Notes under the pieces: model-generated
What the model was told of the DNA's origin: nothing
The model's database searches: none
The model's input: only the letters and a program-made list of their open reading frames with translations
Position numbers and translations under genes: made by a program
Shown: in pieces, positions 43,590 to 56,343 of the stretch
Layout: the number at the start of each line of letters is the position of its first letter
Position numbering within the stretch: the first letter of the stretch is position 1
Assembly (NCBI RefSeq): GCF_003597395.2
Contig: NC_133770.1
Coordinates: 28,143,823 to 28,207,822 of the forward strand
DNA length: 64,000 bases
Source of the DNA: Chelonoidis abingdonii
Taxonomy: Eukaryota > Chordata > Testudines > Testudinidae
Reading direction: 5' to 3'

Positions 43590-43955
43590 ATTTATTGTGA
43601 CGCCAACTTTTAAAAAGGGCTCCAGAGGTGACCCTGGCAAGTACAGGCCAGTAAGCTTGACTTCAGTACCGGGCAAATTGGTTGAAACTATTGTAAAGAA
43701 AAAAGTGGTCAGACACATAGATGAACATAATTTGTTGGGAAATAGTCAACATGGTTTTTGTAAAGGGAAATTATGCCTCATCAATCTACTAGAATTCTTT
43801 GAGGGGGTCAACAAGCATGTGGACAAAGGAGATCCAGTGGATATAGTGTATTTAGATTTTCAGAAAGCCTTTGCCAAGGTCCCTCACCAAAGGCTATTAA
43901 GCAAAATAAGCAGTCATGGGATAAGAGGGAAGGGTCTCTCATGGATTTTAAAAAA
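43590..43955 (+). mobile_element. CR1 LINE internal (RT N-terminal half) fragment
   Basis: An internal CR1 piece truncated at both ends. The right boundary coincides with the start of an AT-rich stretch (43950-44225) that looks like a separate insertion. Confidence 0.88.
43597..43955 (+). pseudogene. CR1 reverse-transcriptase N-terminal fragment
   Basis: The open frame starts 'MTPTFKKGSRGDP', continues 'KYRPVSLTSVPGKLVE', 'QHGFCKGKLCLINLLEF' and 'DPVDIVYLDFQKAFAKVPH' (motif A at residues 85-97, catalytic first D at 87 present), and is cut after 'HGIRGKGLSWI'. The conserved D of KAFD is alanine. About 119 codons are CR1; the rest of the open frame to 44076 is unrelated AT-rich sequence. Confidence 0.88.
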
Positions 43956-44225
43956 AAAATCTGAAAACTCAAAATATGTTGTTGTACATTTTCAAACAAA
44001 ACATTTTGATTTTTTTGATTCAAATAACTTTGAAATTCTTCATTTATGTTTTTTAAATGTTAAAAATGCTCTATAATCTAAATGAAACATTTCATTTCAA
44101 GTTTGTTCAACCAGAAACAATTTTGAAAACTTTTCAAGTCATCAAATTTCCAGTTTTGGTTCAACCAAAAAAAATTTTTTTTCCAGAATGACAGTGCACC
44201 AAAAAAAATTCACTATTCTAGCTAG
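43956..44225. repeat. AT-rich 'tttcattt' type repeat, possible third copy of the 18701 family
   Basis: Dense in 'aaacatttcatttcaa', 'aaaacattttgat' and 'accaaaaaaaatt' words, similar in style to copies A and B, but without clear AGCTG termini. Assignment tentative. Confidence 0.35.
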
Positions 44226-44720
44226 ACCTGTTCTAGACTAGCACCAGCAAAGCAAGCATGTGCTTGTGCGGCACATTTCCAGGGCGCCATTCTGCCATGT
44301 GAAGGTTTGCATTCCCACTGACTGCTGCCGAAGGCTCCGATGGCTTGTTTGGCTTATGGGTGGACCAGAAGGTAGGCAGCAGCGCATGGGGAGGGAGAGA
44401 ACCTGAGCTGGAGAGGGCAATTGGACGACCAGTCTATGACTGCTCTGGAGCAGGGGGAGCTCCTCTTCCACCCTGTTCCACACATGCAGTGCGGCTGTTC
44501 CTGTCCCCCACCCCAGCCTGTCCCCTTCCCCCCCAGACCCAGCCCTCCATTCATCCCTGGAGTCGCCCCTGTCCTCCTGTCTGTTCTGGGGGTAAGGGGG
44601 TGCTGATTAATGTACCGATATCCACTAAGCTGGAGGTGACAGGACAGGAGGAATCTGTGTGTGTGCTGCCTCGCTGGTCCAGAGTGCTGGCAGTGCTTTG
44701 TCTGAACCAGGCATAGCTTT
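44226..44720. repeat. GC-rich segment resembling a hAT-type MITE
   Basis: It starts 'tctagactagcaccagcaaagcaagcatgtgcttgtgcggcacatttccagggcgcc', a word order I associate with the CAGGGGCGGCTCTAGGCACC elements (compare 35633). No right end or target duplication was identified. Open frames inside have no domain. Confidence 0.35.
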
Positions 44721-44812
44721 ATCTGAGAATAAGTCCTAAAGTATTAGAATTAGCAAGAAATGATTTTTTTCACTTCAACACTGTCATAGCATACTTACAT
44801 TCTTTTATCATT

Positions 44813-45140
44813 NNNNNNNNNNNNNNNNNNNNNNNNNNNNNNNNNNNNNNNNNNNNNNNNNNNNNNNNNNNNNNNNNNNNNNNNNNNNNNNNNNNNNNNN
44901 NNNNNNNNNNNNNNNNNNNNNNNNNNNNNNNNNNNNNNNNNNNNNNNNNNNNNNNNNNNNNNNNNNNNNNNNNNNNNNNNNNNNNNNNNNNNNNNNNNNN
45001 NNNNNNNNNNNNNNNNNNNNNNNNNNNNNNNNNNNNNNNNNNNNNNNNNNNNNNNNNNNNNNNNNNNNNNNNNNNNNNNNNNNNNNNNNNNNNNNNNNNN
45101 NNNNNNNNNNNNNNNNNNNNNNNNNNNNNNNNNNNNNNNN
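44813..45140. other. Assembly gap (328 N)
   Basis: Run of N only; open frames across it are artefacts. Confidence 0.99.
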
Positions 45141-46445
45141 GTGAGTCTCCGCTGTTCACAGAAAAAAAGGTTTAGTCAATTTTTTAACTAGTTCTGTCCA
45201 TGACACAGTATACTATGTGCAAGACCCTTCATTTTCAGTACATGCACATTTCTTCTGCTACATTGATTTATTTTCCCAGATAGCCTCACATTTACAATAA
45301 TTTATTATTAGCATAAACAAATCTGTCTAATGTAATGTGTTGGATTTTCTTAACATAATCAGTATTTTCAGGTACTTGAGTGTTCCAAAATTTGGGTGAA
45401 AATCAGTAAAAAAACCCAAATAATGGCTTTTAAAAAATCTGGGCATTTTTCAGTAAAAATGGAAAATGTTGTGTCTGCTCAGTAACATTTAGCATCAACT
45501 CTACCTAGCAGCAGAGTAGGATAGTGGTCAGGGAGATTCCTTAGAAACTTAATGTCCAGTACACAGATGATAATCCTAACAGTTACCTGCTACATACCGT
45601 ACACCACAATAAGTGTGCTGCAAATCCACAGTCTCCAAATGTGACAAATTTAGGAAGAAGAAAAGGCTTGGTAAGTGCAATTTGGGTCATGACCTTGCAA
45701 ACACACAAGTAAATTCATGCAATGGTTCTAACCGCAAATAAGGAGAAGGAGAGATTTCTAAAACTGTCCTCTCTCAGTTGGTTGAAATGTATCAGTGTTC
45801 AGGAGGAAACTCAATGGAATATTGCAGTCTGAACTCTTCCTTCCAAATGCTAGCCACTGCTGTCTGTTAACTCTGGATTTTTTGAATATTCTCTAAGCAC
45901 AATAAAATGCACACCTGCCATCCACAATAAGATTACCAACATGTTATAAAAGGTGTAATCCACAAAGTGAGCAAGTTGATCCTAGGTACGCATCTGGCAT
46001 TTTGATTGACACATCTCACTGTCTAGCCAATCAAACAAGGGTTAGGAAATTTCTGGCAGTCTGCAAAAGGAACAAGCTGTCTCATTAAATAATCCTGGAA
46101 AGCCAAATAACTTTGGTGTGTTAACTCCCACACCTGCAGTACCTTGGCCTGTCCTTTGCAACCTTACTTGATAGCTGCTTAGCCTTTGGGCTATTTTTCC
46201 ACGGTCAATATTGCCTTAAGGACTAATTCATAGAAGAGGCTGTATTGACTGAGCACGGCTGACAAATTTCACAGCATGCATTGTGTGACTACTTTACTTC
46301 CAGCCCAGCACTGATGAATATGTCTCCAAGTTATAACTTCCCATCTAAACTAGATTCCAGGGTGAGTGCATTTTACTCACAGTTGAGTTGAGAAGAACTC
46401 AGTATGGTCCATATTGATTAATATTATTTGATGATTTAGACATCA
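45141..46445. other. No gene seen
   Basis: Unique sequence. 45375-45475 has the 'gggtgaaaatcagt..aaaaatggaaaatg' phrasing of the AT-rich repeat family, as a fragment. Confidence 0.4.
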
Positions 46446-46875
46446 GTCATCAGATATAAGATATGTCTACATGTATGGTGGCAAGTAGAGTACAGGTACT
46501 ACACATGTGGTTAAAAGCTGCAGCGAAAAGTTTACCAGCACGGAGGCAGTGGACAAAGGGTCCAGCAGCTCCCTGCTGCCAGAGCCTTTCCTCACTGTCT
46601 CCCCACTGCCAGAGCTTTTTCCTGTTGGCTTCCCCCTGCCAGAGCCTTTCCCTGTGGTAGGGAAAGGCTCTGGGAGCAGGGAGGAAGAGGGACATTGCAT
46701 TGCTAAAAACAGCAATGTAGACTTGGGAGGCACTGCTTGGGCGCATAGTGAGTTCGTATAGGGTATATACCCTGGGGATTCAGACATATAGGGCCCTGTA
46801 CTCTACCTGCCCCAGCTGTGCCTCACTGTCTACACTGCTATTTATACACATGCTAGCTGGTTGTGCAGTGTCTAT
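46446..46875. repeat. Unclassified GC-richer repeat with hairpin
   Basis: It begins 'tatgtctacatgtatgg' and ends near 'gtgcagtgtctatac'. It contains three direct 'ctgccagagcctttcc' units (about 38 bp apart) and then a perfect hairpin at 46639-46673. The overall look is of a non-autonomous DNA transposon known from turtles, but termini were not proven. Confidence 0.45.
46639..46673. other. Perfect 15-bp hairpin
   Basis: CCAGAGCCTTTCCCT pairs with AGGGAAAGGCTCTGG around a GTGGT loop. Confidence 0.85.
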
Positions 46876-48802
46876 ACTTTACACCCTCCCATAAGCGTAG
46901 TATCTCAGCCTCTTTTATTGGTGGAATTACAAGGTCATTTGGCTGGTTTTATCATACAATCATAAACATATTTACAGCATTTCTGTGTGTTTCTCCAAAG
47001 ATTCTCAATATTTAACATCCCTTATATTCCAACCTTCTGCTTGTTTTGCATAAAATTGGCTGTAAAATTTTACTACAGTAATTGGAATCACCATAGACCT
47101 CCAGCACCTGCCTTCTTTGTTGCCCAAGTTTCAGTTTCATTAGTTAAAATAAAACAAACAAATAGTAACTGCTTTGCTATTGAGATCTGCTTTTCATTCA
47201 GGGTGAACTCTTTGCAAAGCTTAACTACCACAGTTTAATTTTAAAGATGTATCAAACTTTTTCACAGGACCATTATTTTGAAAGTCTTGCTGTAAGGTTA
47301 AATGCAAAAAGAAGTATGTTTAGGTTCTTTGTCTTAACCAGATAGGTTTGTTTACACATATGGGATTTCTTGTTCATTTGTGACCCAAAGCAAAGCCCAC
47401 TGAAGTCAATGGGAGTCTTTCCATTTATTGCCATGGGCTTGGATTAGGTCCATAAAGCCAAGACAACACCGAATCCTTTGTCTACATCATTAATCAATTA
47501 TCATCATATTTAGCACATTTAGTTAATGCAAAGGATCTCCACTTTCTTTGACAGAGTGACTCCAGATATACACTGATGTAACTGAGATCAGAATTTCACC
47601 CTGTGGAAGTTTATTATATGATAAGTACACCTGGAGTGTACACTATCTAGTGTAAAATAACAAAGCTATAATTTGATCAGGACTAGTCAGAAACTTTTTA
47701 CATGAATAATGGAGATTTTCAATAGACTGCTTCTGTATTTTGCAGCTTTCAGCTCCTTTTCAAATGAGGTAAAGGGATTGCGCAAATGTCCCATTTGGAC
47801 ACTTCTTATTTCAGCCGTGCTGAACAGGCTAGTTTTAAATGCAGTGGTTGAACAAGCACAAGATTGTCATCAGAGAGGACTGCTGGGCAAACAACTTTTT
47901 ATTCAAATCTAAGCAATATGGGTTTTGAAAATGCTTGGATCCAGCCCTAATTGGCAATAAATAATTTGTGGTTGTTAGTAGGAACCATCTCTTCCTTCTT
48001 TAACTATAGTGACATTCTGTTGTGCAATGTATCATTATGTACTGCAATGGGGGCCAGATGTAATGCCTGGCTGTAAATAAAAAAGAAAACAAAGGAGGAA
48101 TGTAGGAAGACTGTTCCATTTGCAGTTGCCTGTGGTCACAGTTTGTTTCAAATTCTGATTATCTATAAGAATCTAGCACTGGCACTTGTGTGTATTGGAA
48201 CCACAGGCAAGATAAGCACTGGCTTGATGGGGTTGTTGATTTTCAAGTAAATAATACAAAGAGCTCTATTAAGCTAAGAATTGGATGACTGCCAAAAAGT
48301 TATTTGGAAAGTAAAATCACTGCTGAAACATTATGGGGAACGCCTTGAAAACAGTGAAAGACAGTAACACTGAATTTTAATTTTTAATGACTGGCACCTA
48401 AGGACACAATGATTGGCTTGCACAACTGGACTGCTTACATGGAAACAGAAACTAGAGATAAGGTGTACACTTAGACCCTGGAACAGTTGTATTTTCAGTC
48501 AGTGTCAGGAGAGGCTTCTTGAAAGAACTGGAAGCTGAGATTCAGTTTTAAAGCTCACTTCTTCCTTCCATTGCACTGTCAAGATATAATATTGTGCCAT
48601 TCAATGACACATTACAGTGTAGAACGGCTAGACATGCAGGCTCCTACTCTTCCAGGCATTGGAAGGTCAATTCAAATTTGAAAGAGAGATGTTTATCCAT
48701 GAGAAGCATGGAACTGCAGTTCCTTATACTCTTTTGCACCAAAAGTTTTGTAGTTCCGCACCCCTTTCATTGACTTGCAGTAAATGAGATAGTGAGAACC
48801 CG
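46876..48802. other. No gene seen
   Basis: Unique AT-rich sequence with one palindromic-family trace at 47393-47440 ('actgaagtcaatgggagtctttcc'). Confidence 0.4.
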
Positions 48803-48876
48803 GAGTGAAAGCCTAGCCACACTGAAACCAATGACAGTTTTGCCATTGACCTCAGTGGAGCCAGAATTTCATCCAG
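48803..48876. repeat. Dispersed palindromic element
   Basis: 'gagtgaaagcctagcc...aatgacagttttgccattgacctcagtggagccagaatttcatcc' has the same layout as 50680-50747, with diverged arms. Confidence 0.5.
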
Positions 48877-49169
48877 GTTTTTAAGTCCAGTCTTATCCTG
48901 CTCTTCCTTTTTGTGCCTACAATTTTGCAGATGCTAATAACTTCAGGTGCAAATTATTGCAGGTAAACATTTAACTGGTAGGTGGGCACAATAGCTAGAA
49001 ACCTAAGTGACAAAAATATTCCAGTAATCATTTGTGCTTTAATATCACTAGCTCTAAGTGTATATTTACTTAAATCGATTACACAAAAAGAGAGATGGAG
49101 TAGTGGGCTCACGCTTTGGTTTTCCATGTCAGATAACCTAGCTTTAGATTTGCCTTTTGTTACAAAAAT

Positions 49170-49330
49170 AATAATACCCCTGAGAAGTAAGGAAATACTA
49201 CTTATCCTCGTTTTACCTATGGGGAACTGTGGCACAGGGAACCTAATGCAGAAAGCATAGGGAGGAACAACGACTTGAAATCAGATTTTCCAAGACTTAG
49301 GCTAGTGCCCTAACCACAAGACCATACTTT
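49170..49330 (+). repeat. MIR/CORE-SINE-like element
   Basis: 'cttatcctcgttttacctatggggaactgtggcacaggg' followed by 'gaaatcagattttcc...ctagtgccctaaccacaagacca' follows the order of MIR core and 3' region. Diverged. Confidence 0.65.
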
Positions 49331-50144
49331 CTCTATGCACAGCCCTTGCACAGGACAGACTGTATCTGCCCAATCTAGCCCACATTTAGATTGTTCAGAT
49401 ATCTAATTGAAAATGTTTATAGCTTGTAAATCTGTATCTCTTGATCATTCATTTAAATCTACTATTCTGGGCCACTGTGCTAACAATTCTGATATGTTAT
49501 TAAAATTAAATATTAGGTTTATTTGCATGTAGTTTTATTCTCTTTGAAATGCATATCCCTATTTAATAATGTATTGTGTGCTGAGACCCTATTTGTGCAG
49601 TGAGACTTGTGAAAATGACACCTTTGGAGGATACATAGGTGCAAATGTATTTCACTGCCACCCTTAAAATAAACATAACCCAGAATTTATCTTAAGAAAC
49701 CTTTAATTATGCATTACTTGTTATCTCATTATTTGCTTAAGCATTCGCTGTTGTTTCAAAGCTGACATTAAACCAGTAGTTTGCGTTCCTATGTTCTGAA
49801 GGCATTGGTAATTCCAAAACACATGAGAGATTTATGAACTGCAGCAGATAAGTATTTTTTAGTTTAGTATCCTTTTGAGACCACACCAATTTATTAGCAT
49901 GCCACTGCGGCTCTTTAAAATTTAAGAAGAAAATAAAAAGTTTTCTCATTCATCTAATATGACAGAAACTGCATTTTCATCATCTTCTGTAATTCTTTTT
50001 TGTGTCATATTCGTATTATTGATCAGAGACTAGAATTGCATGGGAGGGTATACAGTGGGATTTTTAAAACATTAAAACAACATAATCTGCTGCAAAACTT
50101 GTCCTCTCTGATTTAGTCACTTTTGCATATATGTGCTACTGCTG
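49331..50144. other. No gene seen
   Basis: Unique AT-rich sequence. 49720-49930 is non-repetitive and could be conserved, which is unproven. Confidence 0.35.
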
Positions 50145-50244
50145 ATGAGCCAGATCCTTAGCTGGTGTGAATTGACTAGTCATGGGGTTGCAGAAACATA
50201 ATTGCACCTTATTTGGTTGAATGGAGCTATGCCCATGTAGAGTG

Positions 50245-50400
50245 CAAGCTGTTTTTCTTATCCCTTGGCATATATGGGGAAACTGAGGCACAGAGAGGTG
50301 AATGACTTGCCGAAGGTCACCCAGCAGGCTAGAAGCAGAGCCAGGAATAGAATTCAGGTCTCCTGAGTCCCACTCCACTGCTCTGCTACGTTCAATGTTC
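50245..50400 (+). repeat. MIR SINE, well preserved core
   Basis: 'tatggggaaactgaggcacagagaggtgaatgacttgccgaaggtcacccagcaggctagaagcagagccaggaatagaattcaggtctcctgagtccca' is an almost textbook MIR core and 3' half. The tRNA-derived head is not recognisable; the upstream 50145-50235 stretch instead resembles the palindromic family. The 80-codon minus-strand open frame here is a by-product. Confidence 0.88.
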
Positions 50401-50679
50401 TCCTGTAAGCTTTTAAAGTAAAGTATTCATGTCTTTTCTTGTCACCACATTCAGAAAAAGTATTTAAGTATACATTTAACTTTTAAGCACATGCTTAAGT
50501 GCCATTTAAATTAATGAGAGTTAAGCACATACTTAATGTCAAGCATGTGTTTGAGTATTTTTACAAATTGGGGCCCTGGTCAGCAGTTAACACGGGGATA
50601 TTACAATTTTCCAAGTCCAATTTCTGTAGGATTTCTATTGGATTGTATTCCATAAAACTAACACACAAATAATAACAGG

Positions 50680-50747
50680 GTGAAATCCTGTCCCTATAAA
50701 AGTCAATTAGAGTTTTGCCATTGACTTCAATGGACCCAGGATTTCAC
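50680..50747. repeat. 68-bp palindromic element
   Basis: GTGAAATCCTG (50680-50690) pairs perfectly with CAGGATTTCAC (50737-50747). Between them is 'agtcaattagagttttgccattgacttcaatgg', where CATTGACTTCAATG again pairs with itself. Best-preserved example of the ACTTCAATGG family in this window. Confidence 0.8.
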
Positions 50748-51094
50748 TTGTGGGCTGGCATTTTCAAAGGCACGCAATGGATCAATTCCACTGCAATTTG
50801 GGTGCCCAGCTCCCTTTGGCTCCTCTGAAAATCCCAGCCTCAAATACTTTTGGTTGTCATTTTCATTAATATCAGATGTATGCTAACAAGGGTTTTGTTT
50901 TCCTCAGAAGCCACATGCTTTTTGTGCTTCACCCTGCCCAGAAGGCATAATGCTGAACTGTAAGCTCTTCACAATTTCAGCCGTGGCCTGAGAGTCAGTT
51001 TATGTTATTACTAGTACACTGCAAGAACAAACAGAACAGGGAAAACTTCCCAAGTATCTGGAATAATAACAAGGGAAATGCAAGAAATTAGGGT

Positions 51095-51195
51095 TTGTTC
51101 CATCTTTGCATAGCGCCTAGCACAATCGGATCCTGGTCCATCACTATGATTCCCCAGTGCTACAGTAATACAAATAATGATAATGATTAATAATA
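51095..51195 (+). repeat. Ancient LINE 3'-end-like fragment (L2/CR1-type tail)
   Basis: 'tttgcatagcgcctagcacaatcggatcctggtcca...gtgctacagtaatacaaataatgataatg' matches 9415-9510 in order and ends in an ATAAT-rich tail. Confidence 0.55.
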
Positions 51196-53871
51196 CCCAG
51201 CATATTGCTTTTTATATAAAACGCTTTTCTTAAAATTTCGCTTTCAGTGAAAGTTGTTCTGCAAGGGTTGGGTGGGGGAAGCTTTTCAGAGTGGGTACCC
51301 AACCCCCATTGCAAGTTAATGGGATTCAGGCACTGAATTCCATTTGTGCCTTTGATGATATTACCTTCAATGTTCTAGGAGCTTCTTGAACAATGGCACA
51401 AAGTGTGGTTTTCAGTGGCCAATTCTTGCCTACTCTTGTGAGTCTCTAGATATTTGATGTTTTTTCTTCATGCCTCCTGGAGTCAGGTGATGATGTGAAA
51501 TTCTCAGTTTTCATGGAAAGAAAAAGAAGTAAGATTTTAGCCCTCATGGCTGCAGAGAAAAGCATGAAATCATGAACTTAAAGGCTCAAAAGACATGGAG
51601 CAAATAAAAAGAACCCACAACAGATTCATTTTTAACATCTAATGATTTTTAAACCCATCTCATCATTTTTGAGAGGCCTGATTGATTCTTGAAAGCTTTG
51701 GGTTGGCAATACTCTGTTTTTCAGTATTCAAAACAGAGTGTATTATTATAATGTAAATTAATTAATTTATTCCTTTTTTTCTTTTTTAAAGCAGGTGTAA
51801 CAGAAAGAATCCTGCAGCCAGGTCTGATCATCCTAGATAGTGGTGTCTGCTAATCCACATAGTCAGAATGTCAGGCCTTTTGGACAACTCGAAGCATGCT
51901 ATTGTTACTGCTATTCCTAATGTATAGCACCATCAGCAACTCCTGCTGGATAGCTGTCCGGATGTCTCTTCTGATTGTCTGGTGACACCTGTAATAGAGA
52001 TTCATGTGTTCATTTGATTGCTTTTGACAGTCCTTATTTTTTTAAATTACTTCAGTGGCCCTCTAGCTCATCTCCAAAGTGTCTGTTTTCCTGTTTTCTG
52101 ACAGTGTGCCATGTCAAAATTGCTAACAGCACTATCACTAATCAGACATAAGAGCTATCTGAATTTTAATACCCACAACTGCTGCTTATGCATCGCCACC
52201 TCCCAATATATCACAAGCCAGCTTCTTTAATAGAAATTTGGTCTTCCATGTGCAGAGGCGCAGATTCAGATTCTTTCTAGTGAGACAATTTTCAGCTTAA
52301 AAACACAAGCAAATACTAGAGATAAGTCCAAGTTGCAGTGGGTCTGGATTCCAGTTTTCTCAACGCTCAGGCACATCTAGATCCAAGGTTGTAGTTTGGC
52401 CCATCTCTAATAAATACAGTATTACATCTATATAGCAGAATATTTTTAAGCATAAGCATTTTTAATTGACTATAATTATAAAATTAAATTGATTATACAT
52501 TTTAGATAGAGGAAAGGACTGGCCAGTCCATTTGGTTCAAAAATTAGTGCCAGAAGCCTGGCATAGTTTCTAACAGTTATAATTATACTTTCTATAGTGC
52601 AAACATGTCTGTGAGATTAGTAGATTTGGTCTCCTACCTCTCTAGGGTTGAAATCCTGGCACTAAAGAAGTCAATAGTGGTTGTGCGGGAGCATATATCC
52701 CAGTTCCCTCCTATCTCCTGTCCTCCAAATACCCTCTGCCTCTTGCACCTCCCTACATTCACCCTGAAAACACATCTTCAACCCCCCTTCCATCCTGTTC
52801 TCCATGTTCTTCTCCACATACCTGCCCCTAGTTGAAATATGTAGGATGAATGGTAATACTGTATTTGGCTATTATTTTTCATGACTGAAAGTTCAACCCT
52901 TAGCAGAGACTGGTGCATAAAAATCTCCTCCTTCAAAGGAACTCATGAAGAATTTGCCTCTTTCCCAATGGCTACAATCATCCCTTGTTCCCAGTGGGAA
53001 TGAGGCCACAGCAGCTTGCCCTCTTTCAAAGGGTGACTGCGTTCCATTGTTTCTAATAAGAATGAAGCCAGCAGCCATTTATTAAGACCAACTTTTGGCC
53101 TTTGTCTCACTGAGAGCAGTAGGAGATAGCTGCAATTCAGAAAATGATCACCTAACTGTGGGCAAGTTACAATGACCTAAGACCATTGGGAATAATGAGA
53201 AATAGCAGTCATTTTAGAAGAGGTCATATCTATGTAGAATTCTCTGTAATAGGGCATTTTTTTTGTCAGCCTTGGCTGAAGAAGAAATTGTCAGTTATGA
53301 AGAATAATTGGGAAAATTATCATTAATCCTTAAAATATCTTCAAATGTGGCCTATGCCTGCAATTTTATTGAATTTTAACTATGCTGGAAGTTTGGATCA
53401 TCTGTGTTATTCTCTTATTAAGGGAGGCATGGGGTAAATCTAGCTTTTAATTTGTAATTGACTTATGGGTTTAGAGGGCTGTGTTTGTGAGACTGGCAGA
53501 ATGGAGATGGGGTTGGACAGGATAAGCCCAGTTCCTTGGTCCCAGATTCCCAATGATTCTGTACTTAAAGAGCTCTCCTAGGAGGCACCTATAGAAATGT
53601 TCTAAGTTTCAGAGGTGCTCCACTTATAACTCTCATTAAACTCCCTTGGGCATTGCAGGTGCTCAGCACTTCTGAAAATTAACACACTTTTATTTGTGTG
53701 CCTAGATTTAGACTTTGAAACTGGACTTTGACATTTTGGCATCTGTCCCTAAGTCATATTTGGATCTATGAGGCAATGCTAAAATACTGTGGAAAACACG
53801 AAGCGGTTATAGGTTGGTTTCATTAATCTGTAATTTCATAGAATGCTGTTTTGAAAATTGAGTCCCTGGTA
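51196..53871. other. No gene seen
   Basis: Unique sequence. 52880-53230 has a mild internal repetition ('cccaatggctacaatc', 'cccagtgggaatgaggcc', 'attgggaataatgag'), without a recognised family. Confidence 0.4.
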
Positions 53872-53890
53872 AAATAATAAATAATAATAA

Positions 53891-53916
<26 letters not shown>
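53872..53916 (+). repeat. (AAT)n microsatellite
   Basis: About 15 AAT/ATA units with small interruptions at the left end. Confidence 0.93.
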
Positions 53917-53921
<5 letters not shown>

Positions 53922-55584
53922 GCATGAAATAATCTCCTTCATGAATTATTGACTAACAGTACAATATAAAAGCAGGAGTCTCAAGGTTTTCAAGGGAGTA
54001 TTACTCATAAATTAGGAATAATTCCAGTGATTGGGATAAAATTAAGAATGCACCATAAAGCCTTTAGGGTCAAGTAAAGGAAGCCTATTATTCTGAATAT
54101 GATTTGGAAGATCTATCGGTGAGTTTCTTTTAGCCATATAAAATGTCAGTAATTCAAAGTATGTGTTTTCTGTGTACTTTTATACCATATATTTGGGATG
54201 TATATCATAGTATATGTTCTTAATGTTGGAACTGGTGATACTGTAAAGGAAACAGTAAAAGTTTACATTCTTGCTGCTGTACAGAACAGCCAGGTATAAA
54301 ATTTCCCTCAAGTATTTTTATCTGAACAATGCAATTAAGAGTTTATATTCCCCCATCCCCTATAATATTGGGGTTTTTTACCCTAGTAATACAGGTCCAG
54401 ATTGTGGTCCATCCTGCGTGACTGCATGGAGAAGTAAGGTGCATAAGACCTTATACATATAGGCAAGCTATCCCCAATGCAGGTAGAGGAGTGAGGGAAG
54501 GAGAAGAAAGAACCTCTGTCTAGTTGCTATGCCTTTCGCATGCAGGTGGGCAACAGAGAGTGTGAGGAGTCTTGGCTCCACCCATCTCTCCCCGAATTCG
54601 TGAGGTGCTGTACACTATAGACCATATAGGGCTGCTGCAGGGTATAGTCCTGACCGTCAGTGCAAGAGGAAAAATGAGAGGCTGGTTGCGGGTCAGTCAG
54701 TCTGACCTTGCACCACTGAGGTCAAAGGGAACTTTGTCATTGACTCCAGTGCGCACAAGATCAAGCCTTGATTCAAAGTCTGCTTGGTGGGCAGCACAAC
54801 GGCACAGTGCCCCATACACAGTGCTTCTGATATAGCTATGGTTTAGCTCCCAGTAGGGATATCATCTCAGTCTAATGTTGTGGACTTCCATGAGAGATGA
54901 TGTTATTTTGGGGATGTTCCCCGTATTTAACAATCTTTCATTTGAAAGTGAAAAATATCAAAATAGTTAAAGAAAAGATTTAATACATAAAAAATACATA
55001 TTTTAAAATGAATACTGAGCCAGATTCAGTCCTCAGCTGCATCCTATACAACACAGTATAGGCAAAATTCAATCTGCTGAATATTGCTTAAAGGTATTGA
55101 CAGTTGAAAGGCTGAGAAAGGGGTAAAGTAACTGAGATTATATATGAAAGAGGCATGCCTATAGGGAATAAATAAATAACATGGAACTGAGTTCTTTATT
55201 TTAGCTCTCTCCTTGTTTCTCACTGCAAGCAACCAGTATGCTGAAAGGCTAGCTCACGAATATTTTTGCAAATAAAAGTGAGAGTTCAGTTTGCTATCAT
55301 CTGTGAGGTCATAATACTCATTACCCTTGGACAATCACCAGAGAATTGTGAAAATGTTCCTGGGTCCTGTATTTCAACACGCAATATCCAGCTGAAGATT
55401 CATAACACAAGTGAATTATTAATTGTTATTTTGTACTTTTAAAAGGTTCTCAGATGGAATCTGGAACAGGAAACCATATGATTGAGGTGAACCATACCCA
55501 CTAAAATAACTGGCTAGCCAATGAGCGAGGTTTTGGAGCAGCCTTCCAATAGAAGCACTGGGAACAAGAAACCTAGCTGGTTTT
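53917..55584. other. No gene seen
   Basis: Unique sequence with one palindromic-family trace at 54700-54765 ('accttgcaccactgaggtcaaaggg...cattgactccagtg'). Confidence 0.4.
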
Positions 55585-55690
55585 CAGATAAATCAGTTTA
55601 TCAATGGGATTATGTGACAAGACTGCTTGCGATATCAGGGGACTGGACTCAATGACCCAAGAGGGCCCTTCCAGTTCTATTGTCTTATGC
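55585..55690 (+). mobile_element. CR1-type LINE, 3'-end fragment
   Basis: 'gacaagactgcttgcgatatcaggggactggactcaatgacccaagagggcccttccagttctattg' is a CR1 3' UTR of another subfamily (GGACTGGACTCAATGACC...CCCTTCCAGTTCTA). Confidence 0.78.
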
Positions 55691-56334
55691 TCTTATATTC
55701 TAAGTGAACAGTTTGCAAACTGCAAAAATGTGTTTCCAAATTATTTGGCAAACACTAACAAACAATGTTCCACATTGCTACTACACCAGTTTTATGCTAA
55801 CTTTGTTTAATTGATTTCAGTAGAGTTATATTAGCATACAAGCAGGGTAGCAGAGTGGAGAATCAGGCTGAATTAATGCATTTTACAAATCAAGACTAGT
55901 GTGTATGTGATTAATGAATAGAAAAAGGCTAAATTACAACTAATATTTTTAACATTGAATAATTAACCCACATTTATTTCTAGTACTTTATTAATGCAAG
56001 TTTCATTTTTCATAAACTGCACAGTGAATGTTGTCTAAAGCAACTCACTGGACTGACAAAATTGTTATTAGTTATAATTTGCTTAGGAAAGGTGGAGCAG
56101 AACTGTATTTAATGTGTTTAATACATTTGCTGTAGTCTTCTAATGTAGGAGATTGCCTAACGTAGCCCAGTGGGCCAGTTTATCTCTATTATATTCACTG
56201 CTTTGAATCATATTCTGCTTTATTATATTCAGCAGTAGTGCAAGGAACCTACGGGTTTGTATCCTGTAAGCCATTGGCTTCAACAGTTAGCATAAGACTT
56301 GAGGCCTATGGACTTTGGCATAGATAAACTTAGA
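55691..56334. other. No gene seen
   Basis: Unique AT-rich sequence. Confidence 0.45.
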
Positions 56335-56343
56335 TAACTCATG
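56335..56343. repeat. Left target-site duplication (TAACTCATG)
   Basis: Nine bases repeated exactly at 56557-56565, bracketing the snap-back repeat. Confidence 0.7.

Noticed and set aside
44770..45159. 129-codon minus-strand open frame
   Set aside because: It consists almost entirely of gap N.
46450..46875. Terminal inverted repeats TATGTCTACA ... GTGTCTATAC
   Set aside because: When compared as reverse complements the ends do not pair well enough to define termini.
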